A program made the translations under genes and the position numbers. From Opitutaceae bacterium (GTDB lineage: Bacteria > Verrucomicrobiota > Verrucomicrobiia > Opitutales > Opitutaceae), in the NCBI GenBank assembly GCA_017994935.1, contig JAGOJU010000017.1, positions 1 to 64,000 on the forward strand: a stretch of DNA of 64,000 nt. Direction: 5' to 3'. Position 1 is the stretch's first letter; each line of letters opens with the position of its first letter. The notes beneath the pieces were generated by a model that was not told the origin of the DNA, did not search any database, and was given only the letters and a program-made list of their open reading frames with translations. Shown here piece by piece: positions 26,045-35,377 of this stretch.

Positions 26045-26947
26045 CTACGGTTTGCTCAGGGTGTCGCGCGCGGTGTCGAGCACGCGGCGCTCGTCGGGTG
26101 TCAGGGAGGCGAGTCCCTCGCTGTTGATCTTGTCGAGCACACGATCGACCTCCGCCTTCATGTCCTCACGGCTGACGGGCGCAACCCGGACCTCGGGTGC
26201 AGGCGGTTTGGACGGGGCGCCGGCGCGCGTCAGCAGCCGGAGCGTCAATGCGGCTTCTGCGCCTCCGTCCGGGTGGCGCCATTCCCTCTTGTGCACAAAT
26301 TGGAAATACGCCCAGCCAGCCAGCATGCCGCCGAGGTGGGCCGAGTGTTCCCATCCCAGGCTTGAGAGCGCGTGTGTTCGTTCGAAGAGCAGATAGCCGG
26401 TCACTTCCACAGCGAACAGGGTGAGCACGGCATGCTTCATGACAAACGTGACGGGCAAAAAGAACAGCGATACCGACACGCGCTGGTTGGGGTTGAGCAG
26501 CCCGTAGAGAGTGATGAGGCCGGCGACCGTGGAGGAGGCTCCGATGAGGCTGTCCTGAAAACGCCAGTGCGCCGCCACCCACAATGCGCCGCCGAGCCCG
26601 AGCGAGAAGAACCAGAATCCGATGAAGCGGCGGGATCCCATGAACGGCAGCAACTCGCCACCTATGAGCCAGATGAAAGCACAATTGACAAGCAGATGCA
26701 GGAGTATGAGGGGCCCCGTGTCGTGCAGGAAGCCGTAGGTGAACAGACTCCAGATTTCGCCGTGTTTCAGGCCGTCGATGCTGAGTTCGAAGAGGGCGTC
26801 GTAGATCCGTCCCGTCGGCTCTGCAAACATCCGGTGAAAGAGCAATTGAACGACATGCCCGGCCGCGAGGGCAGACAGAAGCCAGACGAGCACCGAAGTC
26901 GTTTGGCCGCGGAGTCCCCTGTGCATGTAGGGCCGGTCAGTTAGCAT
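26045..26947 (-). CDS. Rhomboid family intramembrane serine protease
   Basis: This is a membrane-embedded protease of 300 residues with six hydrophobic helices. The catalytic pair is Ser138 in the GASS motif (GASG in most family members) and His204 in HSAHLGG, and Asn88 in HLLVN provides the oxyanion-site residue, so all catalytic residues are present. A hydrophilic C-terminal tail of about 80 residues (ending with DKINSEGLASLTPDERRVL) follows the membrane domain; similar tails occur in other bacterial rhomboids. The gene is 69 bp upstream of prc on the same strand, so the two proteases may be co-expressed. A start 21 bp downstream (Met8) is equally possible. Confidence 0.88.
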   Translation of the reverse strand: MLTDRPYMHRGLRGQTTSVLVWLLSALAAGHVVQLLFHRMFAEPTGRIYDALFELSIDGLKHGEIWSLFTYGFLHDTGPLILLHLLVNCAFIWLIGGELLPFMGSRRFIGFWFFSLGLGGALWVAAHWRFQDSLIGASSTVAGLITLYGLLNPNQRVSVSLFFLPVTFVMKHAVLTLFAVEVTGYLLFERTHALSSLGWEHSAHLGGMLAGWAYFQFVHKREWRHPDGGAEAALTLRLLTRAGAPSKPPAPEVRVAPVSREDMKAEVDRVLDKINSEGLASLTPDERRVLDTARDTLSKP

Positions 26948-27114
26948 GCTGGCCAGAGGGTGACGAGCCTCCTCTCAAACTCAAGCGCGCTCCCGGAAAT
27001 TGAACGAAAAAAGAGTCAAATTTCGGTTGTTCCGGTCGAAAGCAGGCGTCGCACCTTGGCTGGAAACGTCCAGTTCCGATGGGAAAGGAGGGAAAACGCA
27101 TCCGGGAGGCGTGC

Positions 27115-27120
27115 TTGACA
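27115..27120 (+). promoter_or_regulatory. Candidate -35 element for the ferredoxin gene
   Basis: A perfect TTGACA lies 35 bp upstream of the ferredoxin ATG, in the 207-bp divergent gap between the rhomboid gene (-) and the ferredoxin gene (+). The best -10 match is poor (TTTGTC at 17-bp spacing, or GATATA at 24 bp), so only the -35 is offered. Nothing else recognisable was seen in the gap. Confidence 0.3.
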
Positions 27121-27154
27121 GCGCGGCCGGGTGCGATTTTGTCCGATATACGCC

Positions 27155-27460
27155 ATGGCCAATAAAGACGACAAGTGGGAAAACAATGTTCCCGGTAAAT
27201 TCTACGTGGATCAGCAGTGCATTGACTGCGATCTCTGTCGCGAGACGGCGCCTGGCTTTTTCACCCGCCATGACGACGGTGGGCACTCCTACGTTTTCAA
27301 GCAGCCGACCACCCAGGAGGAAATCGACCAATGCATCGAAGCCTTGGAAGGCTGCCCGGTCGAAGCGATTGGGTCGGATGGCGATGATTCCGGGGCAGGT
27401 GCAGCGGCGCAATCCCAGGCAAACGTGACTCCCCAGACAACGGGTGAGGCGCGTTCCTGA
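27155..27460 (+). CDS. Single-cluster ferredoxin ([4Fe-4S] or [3Fe-4S])
   Basis: This is a small electron-transfer protein of 101 residues. The cluster ligands are in CIDCDLC near residue 23 and in the distant GCPVEAI motif, giving CxxCxxC plus a C-P, the minimal one-cluster ferredoxin pattern. The acidic middle (TTQEEIDQCIEALEGCPVEAI) resembles the Fer4_13-like family. The N-terminal MANKDDKWENNVPGKFYVDQ and a C-terminal tail rich in Ala, Gln and Thr are not part of the cluster fold. The ATG at 27155 is preferred over an upstream in-frame start that adds eight residues. The redox partner is not evident from its neighbours. Confidence 0.9.
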   Translation: MANKDDKWENNVPGKFYVDQQCIDCDLCRETAPGFFTRHDDGGHSYVFKQPTTQEEIDQCIEALEGCPVEAIGSDGDDSGAGAAAQSQANVTPQTTGEARS

Positions 27461-27479
27461 GTTGCCAGGCGCTGGCAAC
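27461..27479 (+). terminator. Stem-loop immediately after the ferredoxin gene
   Basis: A perfect 8-bp stem (GTTGCCAG / CTGGCAAC) with loop GCG begins directly after the ferredoxin stop codon. There is no T-run after it, so it may be a weak terminator or a 3' stabilising hairpin. Confidence 0.5.
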
Positions 27480-27518
27480 ACCAAGAGGTTGGATCCGTTC
27501 GTTGGCTTCATGGATCTC

Positions 27519-27551
27519 ATTGTTAACCATATTTAGGAACTACTTAACAAT
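27519..27551. promoter_or_regulatory. Candidate operator: 8-bp dyad upstream of the TonB receptor gene
   Basis: ATTGTTAA at 27519-27526 and its exact complement TTAACAAT at 27544-27551 flank a 17-bp AT-rich spacer. The centres are 25 bp apart, and the second half-site ends 42 bp before the receptor ATG at 27594. The arrangement suits a dimeric repressor or activator, or two bound dimers, controlling receptor expression. No regulator gene is adjacent and no known box (for example Fur) matches clearly. Confidence 0.4.
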
Positions 27552-27593
27552 AGGCTTGGCAGGGGTTTTGTGCTTTGCTGGGATCGCGGGATC

Positions 27594-29474
27594 ATGGCTG
27601 AGGAAATTGCCGGGCGAAGAGTGAACGATGGGTGGTGGACGGGGGCACTGATGCTTGCGTTTGCGTTCCCTTGCGGGGCGATTGCCCAAGGGGAGCGGAT
27701 TCAGGAATTGCCCGTGGTTTCGGTGGACGCGTTTCATGTGGCGAACACCGAACCCGGGTCGACTTTTTCCACACCGGTCACCGCATTGAGGTTTGAGCCC
27801 CTGGTCGATGTGCAGGCCCGGAACATGGCGGAAGGACAGTCGGATGTCGCGATTCGCGGCGGAATTTTCGAGCAAAGCGGTTTCAGGATTGGCGCGTCGT
27901 CGATCTACGACCCCCAGACCGGGCACTACTTTGCGGAACTGCCGGTTCCGCCGGCGATGCTGACCCCTCCGGAGATCCTTACGGGGTATTCCAATGCGCT
28001 GCGCGGCTGGAATGCCGGGACCGGAACCGCGGCCTTCGCGTGGCGGCCCATAGCCAATCTCGGTTATGCTTCGGTGGGCGCGGGAGAATTTGCGCTGGAG
28101 CGCGCAGAGTTCTACCAGGGTTACCGGCGTGAACTGCCTGGGGGCCGTCACAGCATCGGCGCGGATGCCGGGTGGGCAACCTCCCGTTCGGACGGTACGC
28201 GCCCGTACGGCGATCACGATTTTTCCCGCGTGGGTGCGCGGCTGCAGCTTTCTGGAGCGCAAAGCCAGACGGATCTGTATGCCGGATATCAGTCGAAGTT
28301 TTTCGGATGGCGGAATCTCTACACGCCCTTCAATTCCCCGGAGTCCGACCGCCTGCAGACGGTCCTCGTGATGGTCAATCATCGCATCGACGCACCGGAC
28401 GGGGATTATTTCGAGGCGGGAGGCTACTATCGGCGCAACAAGGACGATTACGCGTTCAACCGTCTCCTGCCGGTGGGAGCGGTCCACCCTTTTCAACACA
28501 CGACCTGGGTTTACGGAGCGGGGGCCGAGGCGCGCAAGACCATTGGAGAGATGGTATGGACCGCGGGAGCAACGGCGATCGCGGATGCGCTGAAATCGAC
28601 TTCGCTCACTTCGGGCCGGTATCGCCAGCGGAAGCATTTCAAGGTTGTTGTCGCACCGGAAAGAACCTGGACGCTTCAGCAGGGGCACCGTCTCACTGCG
28701 AAGGCGGGACTTTCCTATGATGACACGAATCGCGACGGATCGGCCGTGTCACCGATGGCGGAAGTGTCCCTTGACCGTGGAACTGCCGGCGAAGGCTGGG
28801 AGCGCCTGTACGCAAGTTACGCGAAGACGACGCAGACGGCCACCTATACTGCGCTGAACTCCGCGAGCGGCGCGGGACTCTTTCGCGGCAATCCGGATCT
28901 CGGCAGGCAGATTGCGCAGACACTTGAAATCGGCGGGCAGGGGACGTGGGGCGGCTGGCGTGCGGGCGGTGCGATTTTCTATCGTTGGGATGACAGGCTT
29001 GTCGACTGGACTTATCGGCGCGGAGTGACAGCCCGGACTGCAAACCCGGTGGACATGGGCACGGCGGGCGTGGAAGTGGTCCTGCGGCGGCAGTTCAGAC
29101 ACCTGGACTTGTCCCTTGGCTACACCTATCTTCACAAGAATTCCGATTACGGCGCCGCTGCGGTCGACGCCAGTTTCTATGCGCTCAATTTTCCGAAGCA
29201 CCGGCTGACGGCTGCGGCCACGCTGAGGCTGGGTGGTGGATGGGAGCTGCGCATCGACCATGAGGTGAGACTTCAGGAAGACAATTCCCTGCGTCGGGAG
29301 GGAGGCGATGAGGCGCTGCTCGGCCTGGCAGGCCTCTACTTCTCGCCGCGCTCAATTCGCGGGCTTACGCTTGGCGCGCAAGTTGACAACATCTGGAATG
29401 AGAACTTTGAGGAGGTTCCCGCTGTGCCGGCGGGGCGGAGACAGGCGTCGGCGGGCGTGAATTACCGCTGGTAG
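27594..29474 (+). CDS. TonB-dependent outer-membrane receptor
   Basis: This is a 626-residue outer-membrane receptor for energised uptake of an unknown ligand. The signal peptide spans about residues 1-32 (ending CGAIAQG). Next comes ELPVVSVDA, a possible TonB box, then a plug domain of about 110 residues with the characteristic SDVAIRGGIFEQSG and GYSNALRGWNAGTGTAAFA motifs, and a C-terminal beta-barrel ending in SAGVNYRW, with a terminal aromatic as BAM substrates require. The DPQTGHY motif after the plug resembles cobalamin-receptor (BtuB-like) proteins, but no cobalamin riboswitch lies upstream, so the ligand is left open. The candidate operator at 27519-27551 is likely to govern it. Confidence 0.87.
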   Translation: MAEEIAGRRVNDGWWTGALMLAFAFPCGAIAQGERIQELPVVSVDAFHVANTEPGSTFSTPVTALRFEPLVDVQARNMAEGQSDVAIRGGIFEQSGFRIGASSIYDPQTGHYFAELPVPPAMLTPPEILTGYSNALRGWNAGTGTAAFAWRPIANLGYASVGAGEFALERAEFYQGYRRELPGGRHSIGADAGWATSRSDGTRPYGDHDFSRVGARLQLSGAQSQTDLYAGYQSKFFGWRNLYTPFNSPESDRLQTVLVMVNHRIDAPDGDYFEAGGYYRRNKDDYAFNRLLPVGAVHPFQHTTWVYGAGAEARKTIGEMVWTAGATAIADALKSTSLTSGRYRQRKHFKVVVAPERTWTLQQGHRLTAKAGLSYDDTNRDGSAVSPMAEVSLDRGTAGEGWERLYASYAKTTQTATYTALNSASGAGLFRGNPDLGRQIAQTLEIGGQGTWGGWRAGGAIFYRWDDRLVDWTYRRGVTARTANPVDMGTAGVEVVLRRQFRHLDLSLGYTYLHKNSDYGAAAVDASFYALNFPKHRLTAAATLRLGGGWELRIDHEVRLQEDNSLRREGGDEALLGLAGLYFSPRSIRGLTLGAQVDNIWNENFEEVPAVPAGRRQASAGVNYRW

Positions 29475-29555
29475 CGGGAGTGCCGGTCTCCACAGGATGC
29501 AGGCGGTTTGTCGCACGGCTTGACCTGCGGCCGTGGTGCGGTTGCTTCACTGGAG

Positions 29556-31622
29556 ATGACCGTTCACCCATTTCTCGATCCGACATTCCAGGTTCGCTGG
29601 TCTCTTCATACGGCGGAGCATATCGCCCCCGACGTTGAACTTGCCCTCACCCGTGCCGAGGCGGCGATCCAGACGATCGCTACGCAGGATCCTGGAAACC
29701 TCACGTACGACAGCACGTTTCTTGCGCTTGAGCGGGCGACCGAGGAGCTGAACTTTGCCTGGGGAAAGGTCACGCATCTCCAGTCGGTCGCGGACTCGCC
29801 CGCACTCCGGGAGGCGCACAACGTGATGTTGCCGAAGGTGTCGGCCTTCTTCGCGAAAATCCCGCTGAATGCCGCGCTCTGGTCGCGACTCAAGGCACTT
29901 GCGGCATCTGTGGAGGGACATTCGTTCAAGGGGATCCACGCGCGCCTGATCGAAGAGACCTCGGCCTCCTTCCGGCTTGCGGGCGCGGATCTTCCCGAGC
30001 TGCAGTGCGTCCGTCTGGAGGCGCTGCAGAGCGAACTGGCGCAATTGACGCAGAAGTATTCCGAGAACGTGCTCGATGCGACGAATGCCTGGCAGCTTCT
30101 GGTCGAGGACGAATCACGGCTCGCCGGGTTGCCCGAACATGCGAAGGCGGCGGCGCGTGCGAATGCAGAGCGGAAAGGGCTCGGTTCGCCGGAAAAGCCG
30201 GTGTGGCGTTTCACGTTGCAGGGTCCGTCCATGGTACCGGTGATGACCTACGCGGAGAACGAGGAGCTCCGCAGGGAAGTGTGGTCGGCTTCCGTGTCGG
30301 TGGGCTCGAGCGCTCCGCATGAGAACGCGGGCCTCGTGCGGCGCATCCTCGAGCTTCGTGCCGAGAAGGCATCCCTGCTCGGCAAGTCCCATTTCGCCGA
30401 TCTTGTCCTCGAACGCCGCATGGCAAAATCGGGCGCGCGTGCGCTGGCGTTCGTAGAGGATCTGAAGGCCCGTGCGGATGCACCGTTTGCCCGCGAATGT
30501 CGCGAACTGGAGGAGTTCAAGGCGAGAAAGACCGGCGCGCCGGCGGGTCCGCTGAAGGCCTGGGAGGTATCCTTCTGGGCGGAACGCCTGCGAAAGGACC
30601 GGTATGATTTCGACGAGGAGGCGCTTCGTCCGTACTTCCCGATGGACCGGGTGATTTCCGGACTCTTTGAAATCGCGGACCGCGTCCTCGGGCTGACGAT
30701 CGTCGAGCGTCCGGCCGGGAGCGTCGAGACCTGGCACCCGGAGGTGAAGTACTACGAACTCTTTGATCGTCGCAAGAGGCATCTGGGATCGTTCTATGCC
30801 GACTGGTATCCGCGCGAATCGAAACGTGGAGGCGCGTGGATGGGCTACCTGCTGACGGGCGGGCCGACGCCGTCTGGCGGTAGGGAACCTCATCTCGGGT
30901 ACATCTGCGGAAACCTGACTCCGCCCATCGGCGACAGGCAGGCGCTGCTGACCCATCGCGAGGTGGAGACGATTTTCCACGAATTTGGACACCTCCTCCA
31001 TCACCTGCTGGGCGAGGTCGAAATCAAGTCGCTCAACGGTGTCAATGTGGCGTGGGACTTCGTTGAATTGCCGTCGCAGATAATGGAGAACTGGACATGG
31101 GAGCGCGCGGGCCTCGATCTGTTCGCGCGTCACCACGAAACGGGAGATCCCATCCCGGAGGCGCTTTTCGCGAAGATGATTGCAGCGCGCCGCTTCCGCG
31201 GCGCCGCTGAGGTCATGCGCCAGATCCAGCTCGGCAAGATGGACCTCATCCTGCACGTGCGCACGGGCGAGTTTCTCGAGGGCGACCTTGAGGCGAAGGC
31301 GCGCGCCGTGGTGGCGGACTGCATGATCCCCACCGTTCCTCCGGGGCGGACCATCCTGTTCCGCTTCAATCACCTTTTCAGCGATCCTATCGGTTATGCG
31401 GCGGGCTACTACTCCTACAAATGGGCAGAGGTGCTTGATGCCGATGCCTTCACCCGGTTCCAGAAGGAAGGCGTGTTCAATCCCGAAACCGGGGCGGCGT
31501 TTGTGGAGCAGATTCTCAGCAAGGGAAATTCGGCCGACCCCGCGGAACTGTACCGTGCCTTCATGGGTCGGGATCCTGATCTCTCCGCGTTGCTTGCCCG
31601 CAGCGGTCTCGTGGCGGCGTAA
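29556..31622 (+). CDS. M3 family oligopeptidase (oligopeptidase A/PrlC-like)
   Basis: This zinc peptidase of 688 residues degrades short peptides, for example cleaved signal peptides and proteasome- or Clp-type products, in the cytosol. The zinc motif HEFGH lies at residues 475-479, with the downstream motif GVNVAWDFVELPSQIMENW containing the third ligand Glu, typical of M3 enzymes such as OpdA. The C-terminal signature NHLFSDPIGYAAGYYSYKWAE, with the tyrosines that bind the substrate, is intact. The start at 29556 aligns the N-terminus HPFLDPTFQV with known OpdA-like proteins. It is 41 bp upstream of the tamB-like gene, and no leader or signal is present. Confidence 0.92.
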   Translation: MTVHPFLDPTFQVRWSLHTAEHIAPDVELALTRAEAAIQTIATQDPGNLTYDSTFLALERATEELNFAWGKVTHLQSVADSPALREAHNVMLPKVSAFFAKIPLNAALWSRLKALAASVEGHSFKGIHARLIEETSASFRLAGADLPELQCVRLEALQSELAQLTQKYSENVLDATNAWQLLVEDESRLAGLPEHAKAAARANAERKGLGSPEKPVWRFTLQGPSMVPVMTYAENEELRREVWSASVSVGSSAPHENAGLVRRILELRAEKASLLGKSHFADLVLERRMAKSGARALAFVEDLKARADAPFARECRELEEFKARKTGAPAGPLKAWEVSFWAERLRKDRYDFDEEALRPYFPMDRVISGLFEIADRVLGLTIVERPAGSVETWHPEVKYYELFDRRKRHLGSFYADWYPRESKRGGAWMGYLLTGGPTPSGGREPHLGYICGNLTPPIGDRQALLTHREVETIFHEFGHLLHHLLGEVEIKSLNGVNVAWDFVELPSQIMENWTWERAGLDLFARHHETGDPIPEALFAKMIAARRFRGAAEVMRQIQLGKMDLILHVRTGEFLEGDLEAKARAVVADCMIPTVPPGRTILFRFNHLFSDPIGYAAGYYSYKWAEVLDADAFTRFQKEGVFNPETGAAFVEQILSKGNSADPAELYRAFMGRDPDLSALLARSGLVAA

Positions 31623-31663
31623 CGTCGACAGCGAGGCCGCTTCCGCAGGCGCGTGATCTCACC

Positions 31664-34600
31664 ATGCGTCGCGTATTCCTTGTTCTCGCATCTTTGGTGG
31701 CGGTCCTGCTGATCGCCGTCGTGACGCTGCCATGGTGGATGGCCTGGCCCCTGGGTGTCATGGGTCGCCACTACGGCGTCACTTTCGAACGCCTTGAACG
31801 CGTGGGTAGCGACCGGATTGTCGCGCACGATGTTCGTTTTCACGCGCACGGGATCGATGTCGCGGCGAAACGAATCGAGGCGGAAGTCAATCTCTGGATG
31901 CTCTGGAGGAATCGGCCGGCGCGCATGGGAAACTGGAGCGCGGACGACTGGCGGGTGGTGATCTCCCCTTCGCAATCCGAGGCTGTCGCCGGAGGAATCC
32001 GGGGATGGATTGATCTTCGTGCGCGGCTCGACAGCGTGTTGCACCGCATCGGTGACTGGATCGGTGAGGTCCGGTTGGGCGAGGGAGGCGTGAGTTGGAA
32101 GGCAGGGGAACTGCTTCTGTCATCTGCAGTATGGAGGAACGGCGCGCTGCAGGTGACCGGCCTACGCTGGAAAGAGGTGCGGCTCGACGGCGGGTTGACC
32201 TGGCCCGTGGGCGGCCCCTTGACCGTACAGCTGGACTCGGAGGAGGGCAAATGGGGTATTGGCGTCACCAGCAGCGAAGCGCAGGAGGTGGAAGGCAGGA
32301 TCCACCTGCGGGAACATGAGGGCGCTGTAAGAGCCCGTTTTGGCGCGCAGGGGTGGTTGCCGGAAAACGCATCTCTTGTTGCGAAAGACTGGGTGCTGCC
32401 CGCCGGGGATATTGGCCTGCCATCCCTCTTCGATCGCCTCGAAGGCTCGCTCGACCTTCAGTGGCGCAGCGAGGGCTTCTCGGCAGGAATTCTTGCGACC
32501 GCGCGCCCGGCTGCAGACGCGTCGAACCGGCTGCCGGCATTGAAGGCGGACGTCCAGATCGCGGGCGATTTCCGCGCCGTGAGTGTGGAGCGCTTTGCCA
32601 TCACGGGTCCGGGGATTGAAGCGGTGCTCGCGGCGCCGGTGACGGTTGCCAGTAACGGCGTGCTGGAATCACCGGAGACCGATTTCCGGGTCACCGCCGA
32701 CCTTTCCAAACTGCCCGGGCTCCAGATGCAGGGTCGGGTGGACGGAAAGGCGCAGGTCCTGCGCATGGCCGACGGAAAACTACACGTGATGGGACGCCTC
32801 GGTGGAAAAGACCTGCACGGAAGTGACTGGAAGATTTCGGGCTCGCAGATCGATGCGGAATTTTTCTGGCCGCGGCTGACGATCCGATCGGCGGAAATCC
32901 AATCGCCCACCTGGGGTGAGCTTTCCGTTGAGGGTGGTTACGATTTCTCTGCGCGTCGCATCGTCGGAGGCATGGTGCACGGAAAGGTGCCGCCAGCGCT
33001 GCTCGCGGGCTGGGTCCACCCGGGATTCACCAGTGGGAGCGCGAAATTTTTCGCGGCGGTGGAGGGTGATCTGGCTGAGCCGGTGCATCATGGCGAGTTT
33101 GTGATCGAACAACCGCGTTGGAAACACGTGGCGGCGCTGAATTTCAAGGGCGCGTGGCAGGGAGTGGGCGGGCGATTGCAGGATGTGACGGTTTCGCTGG
33201 AAGGAAAAGCGGGACGCCTGGAGGCCGCCGGCGAACTCGATCGCGACGGTGTGCGCTTGACGTCGCTCAGGCTCTTTCACGAGGCGGAAGAGCGGCTGTC
33301 GCTGGCGGGTCCGGCGACAATTGCATGGAGGCATGGCTGGTCCGTGAAGGATTTTCTGCTCCGGGGAAACGCGGGTTCGTTGTCGGGGGAGTTTTCTGGA
33401 GGCGGGACCGGGAAAGTGCGGATTGCTGTGAAGGGCCTGACTCCCGCCTGGTGGTCGGATTTTGTGGAGCAGAAGGAGCCTGACTGGAGGATCGGAAGCC
33501 TTGAGCTCAACGGGACATGGAACCAGGGCCCCGTGGCGTTTGGAGTGGACGGAACGGCCGAAGTTTCGCTCGGTGAGCATCGCGTGGCGGGGATGGTTGT
33601 CTCTGCGCGCGCGAACTCGGAGGGATTGGAGATTTCAAGATGCGAGCTGACTGCGGAGGGGCGGGCGATGGGAACGTTGAAAGGCACGATTCCGATCACG
33701 CTCTTCGTGTATCCCGGCTGGAGGATTGTGATGGAGCCATTCAAGAAAATTGGCCTTGAGATCGACGTCGACAGGAATGCCTTCTTCTGGAAACAGGTGG
33801 GTGAGATCGGCGGTGTTCAATTGGAGGATCCGCGTGCCGTGGTTCGTTTGGCAGGCACGTGGCGCGCACCCGCGGGGGAGGCGACCGTTGAAGTAGCCAG
33901 GATTGCGGCACCGGCGCGTGAAGGGCGGAGTCCATGGCCTGCGGTCGAAGACCTGAGGGCGCGCCTGGTGGGAGAAGGTGGACGGCTGACTCTTCAGGAA
34001 TTTTCAGCGAGGATCGCAGGACAGTCCCTGAAGGCCGGTGCGCGGCTGCCGCTGCCGTCCGATTGGCAGGGCCTTGCACGGCCGGAGTGGCTGGCGTGGG
34101 TGACCTCGCATCTGGAAGCGGACCTGGTGCTGCCGGAAACGAAGTTGTCGGCGCTTTCGGCGTTTGCAGACCGGTGGGCAACCCCTGGAGGAACCGTGGC
34201 GATCGACGTCACACTCAGGCCCGGTATGAAATGGTTGGGAGAGATGCACCTTCGGGGTGCGGCATCCCGCCCCCTGTTTGGTCCCCTGGGCGCGCTGCAG
34301 GATATCGATGCGGATCTCCGGCTCGAGGATCGCACCCTTCGGATCGAAAGGCTCCAGGCCAGTTCGGGGGGGCAGCCGATTTCGCTTTCCGGCGAGGCCA
34401 CACTTTCGGCGGGGGAGGGATGGCGAATGAATTTTGCCTTGAAGGGAAACAATCTCCCGCTCGTCCGGCAGTCCGGCTTGCTGCTCCGCAGCGATGCGGA
34501 TCTTCGCATCCGGACTGGGGAGAAGGGAGGCACCGAACTTTCCGGGACGGCGGTTCTTCGCGACAGCCTTGTTCTCACGGATCTGCAGTCGCTGGTGGCC

Positions 34601-35377
34601 AGCAATGCACTACGCGGTTCCCCGCTGCGAAGGCCTCCCTATTTCTCAATCACAGCGGAGCCGTTTGCATCCTGGAGGCTGGCTGTGGAGGTTGAAGGGG
34701 AGCGGTTTCTCCGGGTGGCGAGTCCGGTGTTTTCCGGGCTGGCATCGGCGCGATTCAAACTGGGTGGCACCCTTGCGGAGCCGACGGCTGTGGGCGAGGC
34801 GGTGATTGACGAAGGTCGGGTGACGCTGCCCTTTGCAACCTTTCTGGTGGAGCAAGGCGGGGTGACCCTGCAGGCTGCGGCCCCCTTCGACCCCCGCGTC
34901 TCCATGGAGGCCACCAGCCGGCGGCTCGGCTATGATCTCAGGATGGAAATCACGGGACTGGCTTCGCATCCCAGCGTGATGTTCACTTCGAGCCCTCCTC
35001 TGGACTCGGAGCAGGTCCTCAGACTGGTGATGGCGGGAGAGGCACCCCAGGGGGAAACCAATTTCTCGGCGCAGCAGCGTGCGCTAAGGCTTGGTGCCTA
35101 TCTCGGTCAATCGCTTGCGGGGCAGTTCGGCGCGGATCCCTACCGATCGGGGAATTTTTCACTGACCGTGGGAGAACGGGTCTCGAGGGAGGGCCGGGAA
35201 ACCTATGCGCTGGAGCTGCCGTTGAATGAACGATGGTCGCTGACGGGGGAGTACGACGAGTTCGACGACTACAATATCGGCGTAAAATGGCGGGCCTTCC
35301 GGGATCGTTCGCAGGAGGTGGAGGAAAAGAAACCCCAGACCGAAACGAACGACGGCGCGAAAGGCGGGCCTCCGTGA
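31664..35377 (+). CDS. tamB: TamB-family translocation and assembly module protein (DUF490)
   Basis: This very large protein (1237 residues) is anchored in the inner membrane by a single N-terminal helix (about residues 5-27) and is predicted to span the periplasm. It consists of repeated beta-strand segments typical of AsmA/TamB proteins, which form a lipid-conducting groove, and ends with the conserved TamB C-terminal domain (about residues 950-1230, including FSLTVGERVSREGRETYAL). In TAM, TamB works with the outer-membrane TamA to insert proteins or move phospholipid. The GTG start of the following BamA-family gene overlaps the stop, so the pair is translationally coupled. The length fits the family (about 1200-1300). 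Confidence 0.9.
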   Translation: MRRVFLVLASLVAVLLIAVVTLPWWMAWPLGVMGRHYGVTFERLERVGSDRIVAHDVRFHAHGIDVAAKRIEAEVNLWMLWRNRPARMGNWSADDWRVVISPSQSEAVAGGIRGWIDLRARLDSVLHRIGDWIGEVRLGEGGVSWKAGELLLSSAVWRNGALQVTGLRWKEVRLDGGLTWPVGGPLTVQLDSEEGKWGIGVTSSEAQEVEGRIHLREHEGAVRARFGAQGWLPENASLVAKDWVLPAGDIGLPSLFDRLEGSLDLQWRSEGFSAGILATARPAADASNRLPALKADVQIAGDFRAVSVERFAITGPGIEAVLAAPVTVASNGVLESPETDFRVTADLSKLPGLQMQGRVDGKAQVLRMADGKLHVMGRLGGKDLHGSDWKISGSQIDAEFFWPRLTIRSAEIQSPTWGELSVEGGYDFSARRIVGGMVHGKVPPALLAGWVHPGFTSGSAKFFAAVEGDLAEPVHHGEFVIEQPRWKHVAALNFKGAWQGVGGRLQDVTVSLEGKAGRLEAAGELDRDGVRLTSLRLFHEAEERLSLAGPATIAWRHGWSVKDFLLRGNAGSLSGEFSGGGTGKVRIAVKGLTPAWWSDFVEQKEPDWRIGSLELNGTWNQGPVAFGVDGTAEVSLGEHRVAGMVVSARANSEGLEISRCELTAEGRAMGTLKGTIPITLFVYPGWRIVMEPFKKIGLEIDVDRNAFFWKQVGEIGGVQLEDPRAVVRLAGTWRAPAGEATVEVARIAAPAREGRSPWPAVEDLRARLVGEGGRLTLQEFSARIAGQSLKAGARLPLPSDWQGLARPEWLAWVTSHLEADLVLPETKLSALSAFADRWATPGGTVAIDVTLRPGMKWLGEMHLRGAASRPLFGPLGALQDIDADLRLEDRTLRIERLQASSGGQPISLSGEATLSAGEGWRMNFALKGNNLPLVRQSGLLLRSDADLRIRTGEKGGTELSGTAVLRDSLVLTDLQSLVASNALRGSPLRRPPYFSITAEPFASWRLAVEVEGERFLRVASPVFSGLASARFKLGGTLAEPTAVGEAVIDEGRVTLPFATFLVEQGGVTLQAAAPFDPRVSMEATSRRLGYDLRMEITGLASHPSVMFTSSPPLDSEQVLRLVMAGEAPQGETNFSAQQRALRLGAYLGQSLAGQFGADPYRSGNFSLTVGERVSREGRETYALELPLNERWSLTGEYDEFDDYNIGVKWRAFRDRSQEVEEKKPQTETNDGAKGGPP

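Noticed and set aside
27461..27593. Cobalamin riboswitch upstream of the BtuB-like receptor
   Set aside because: Only 133 bp are available and no B12-box-like sequence was found.
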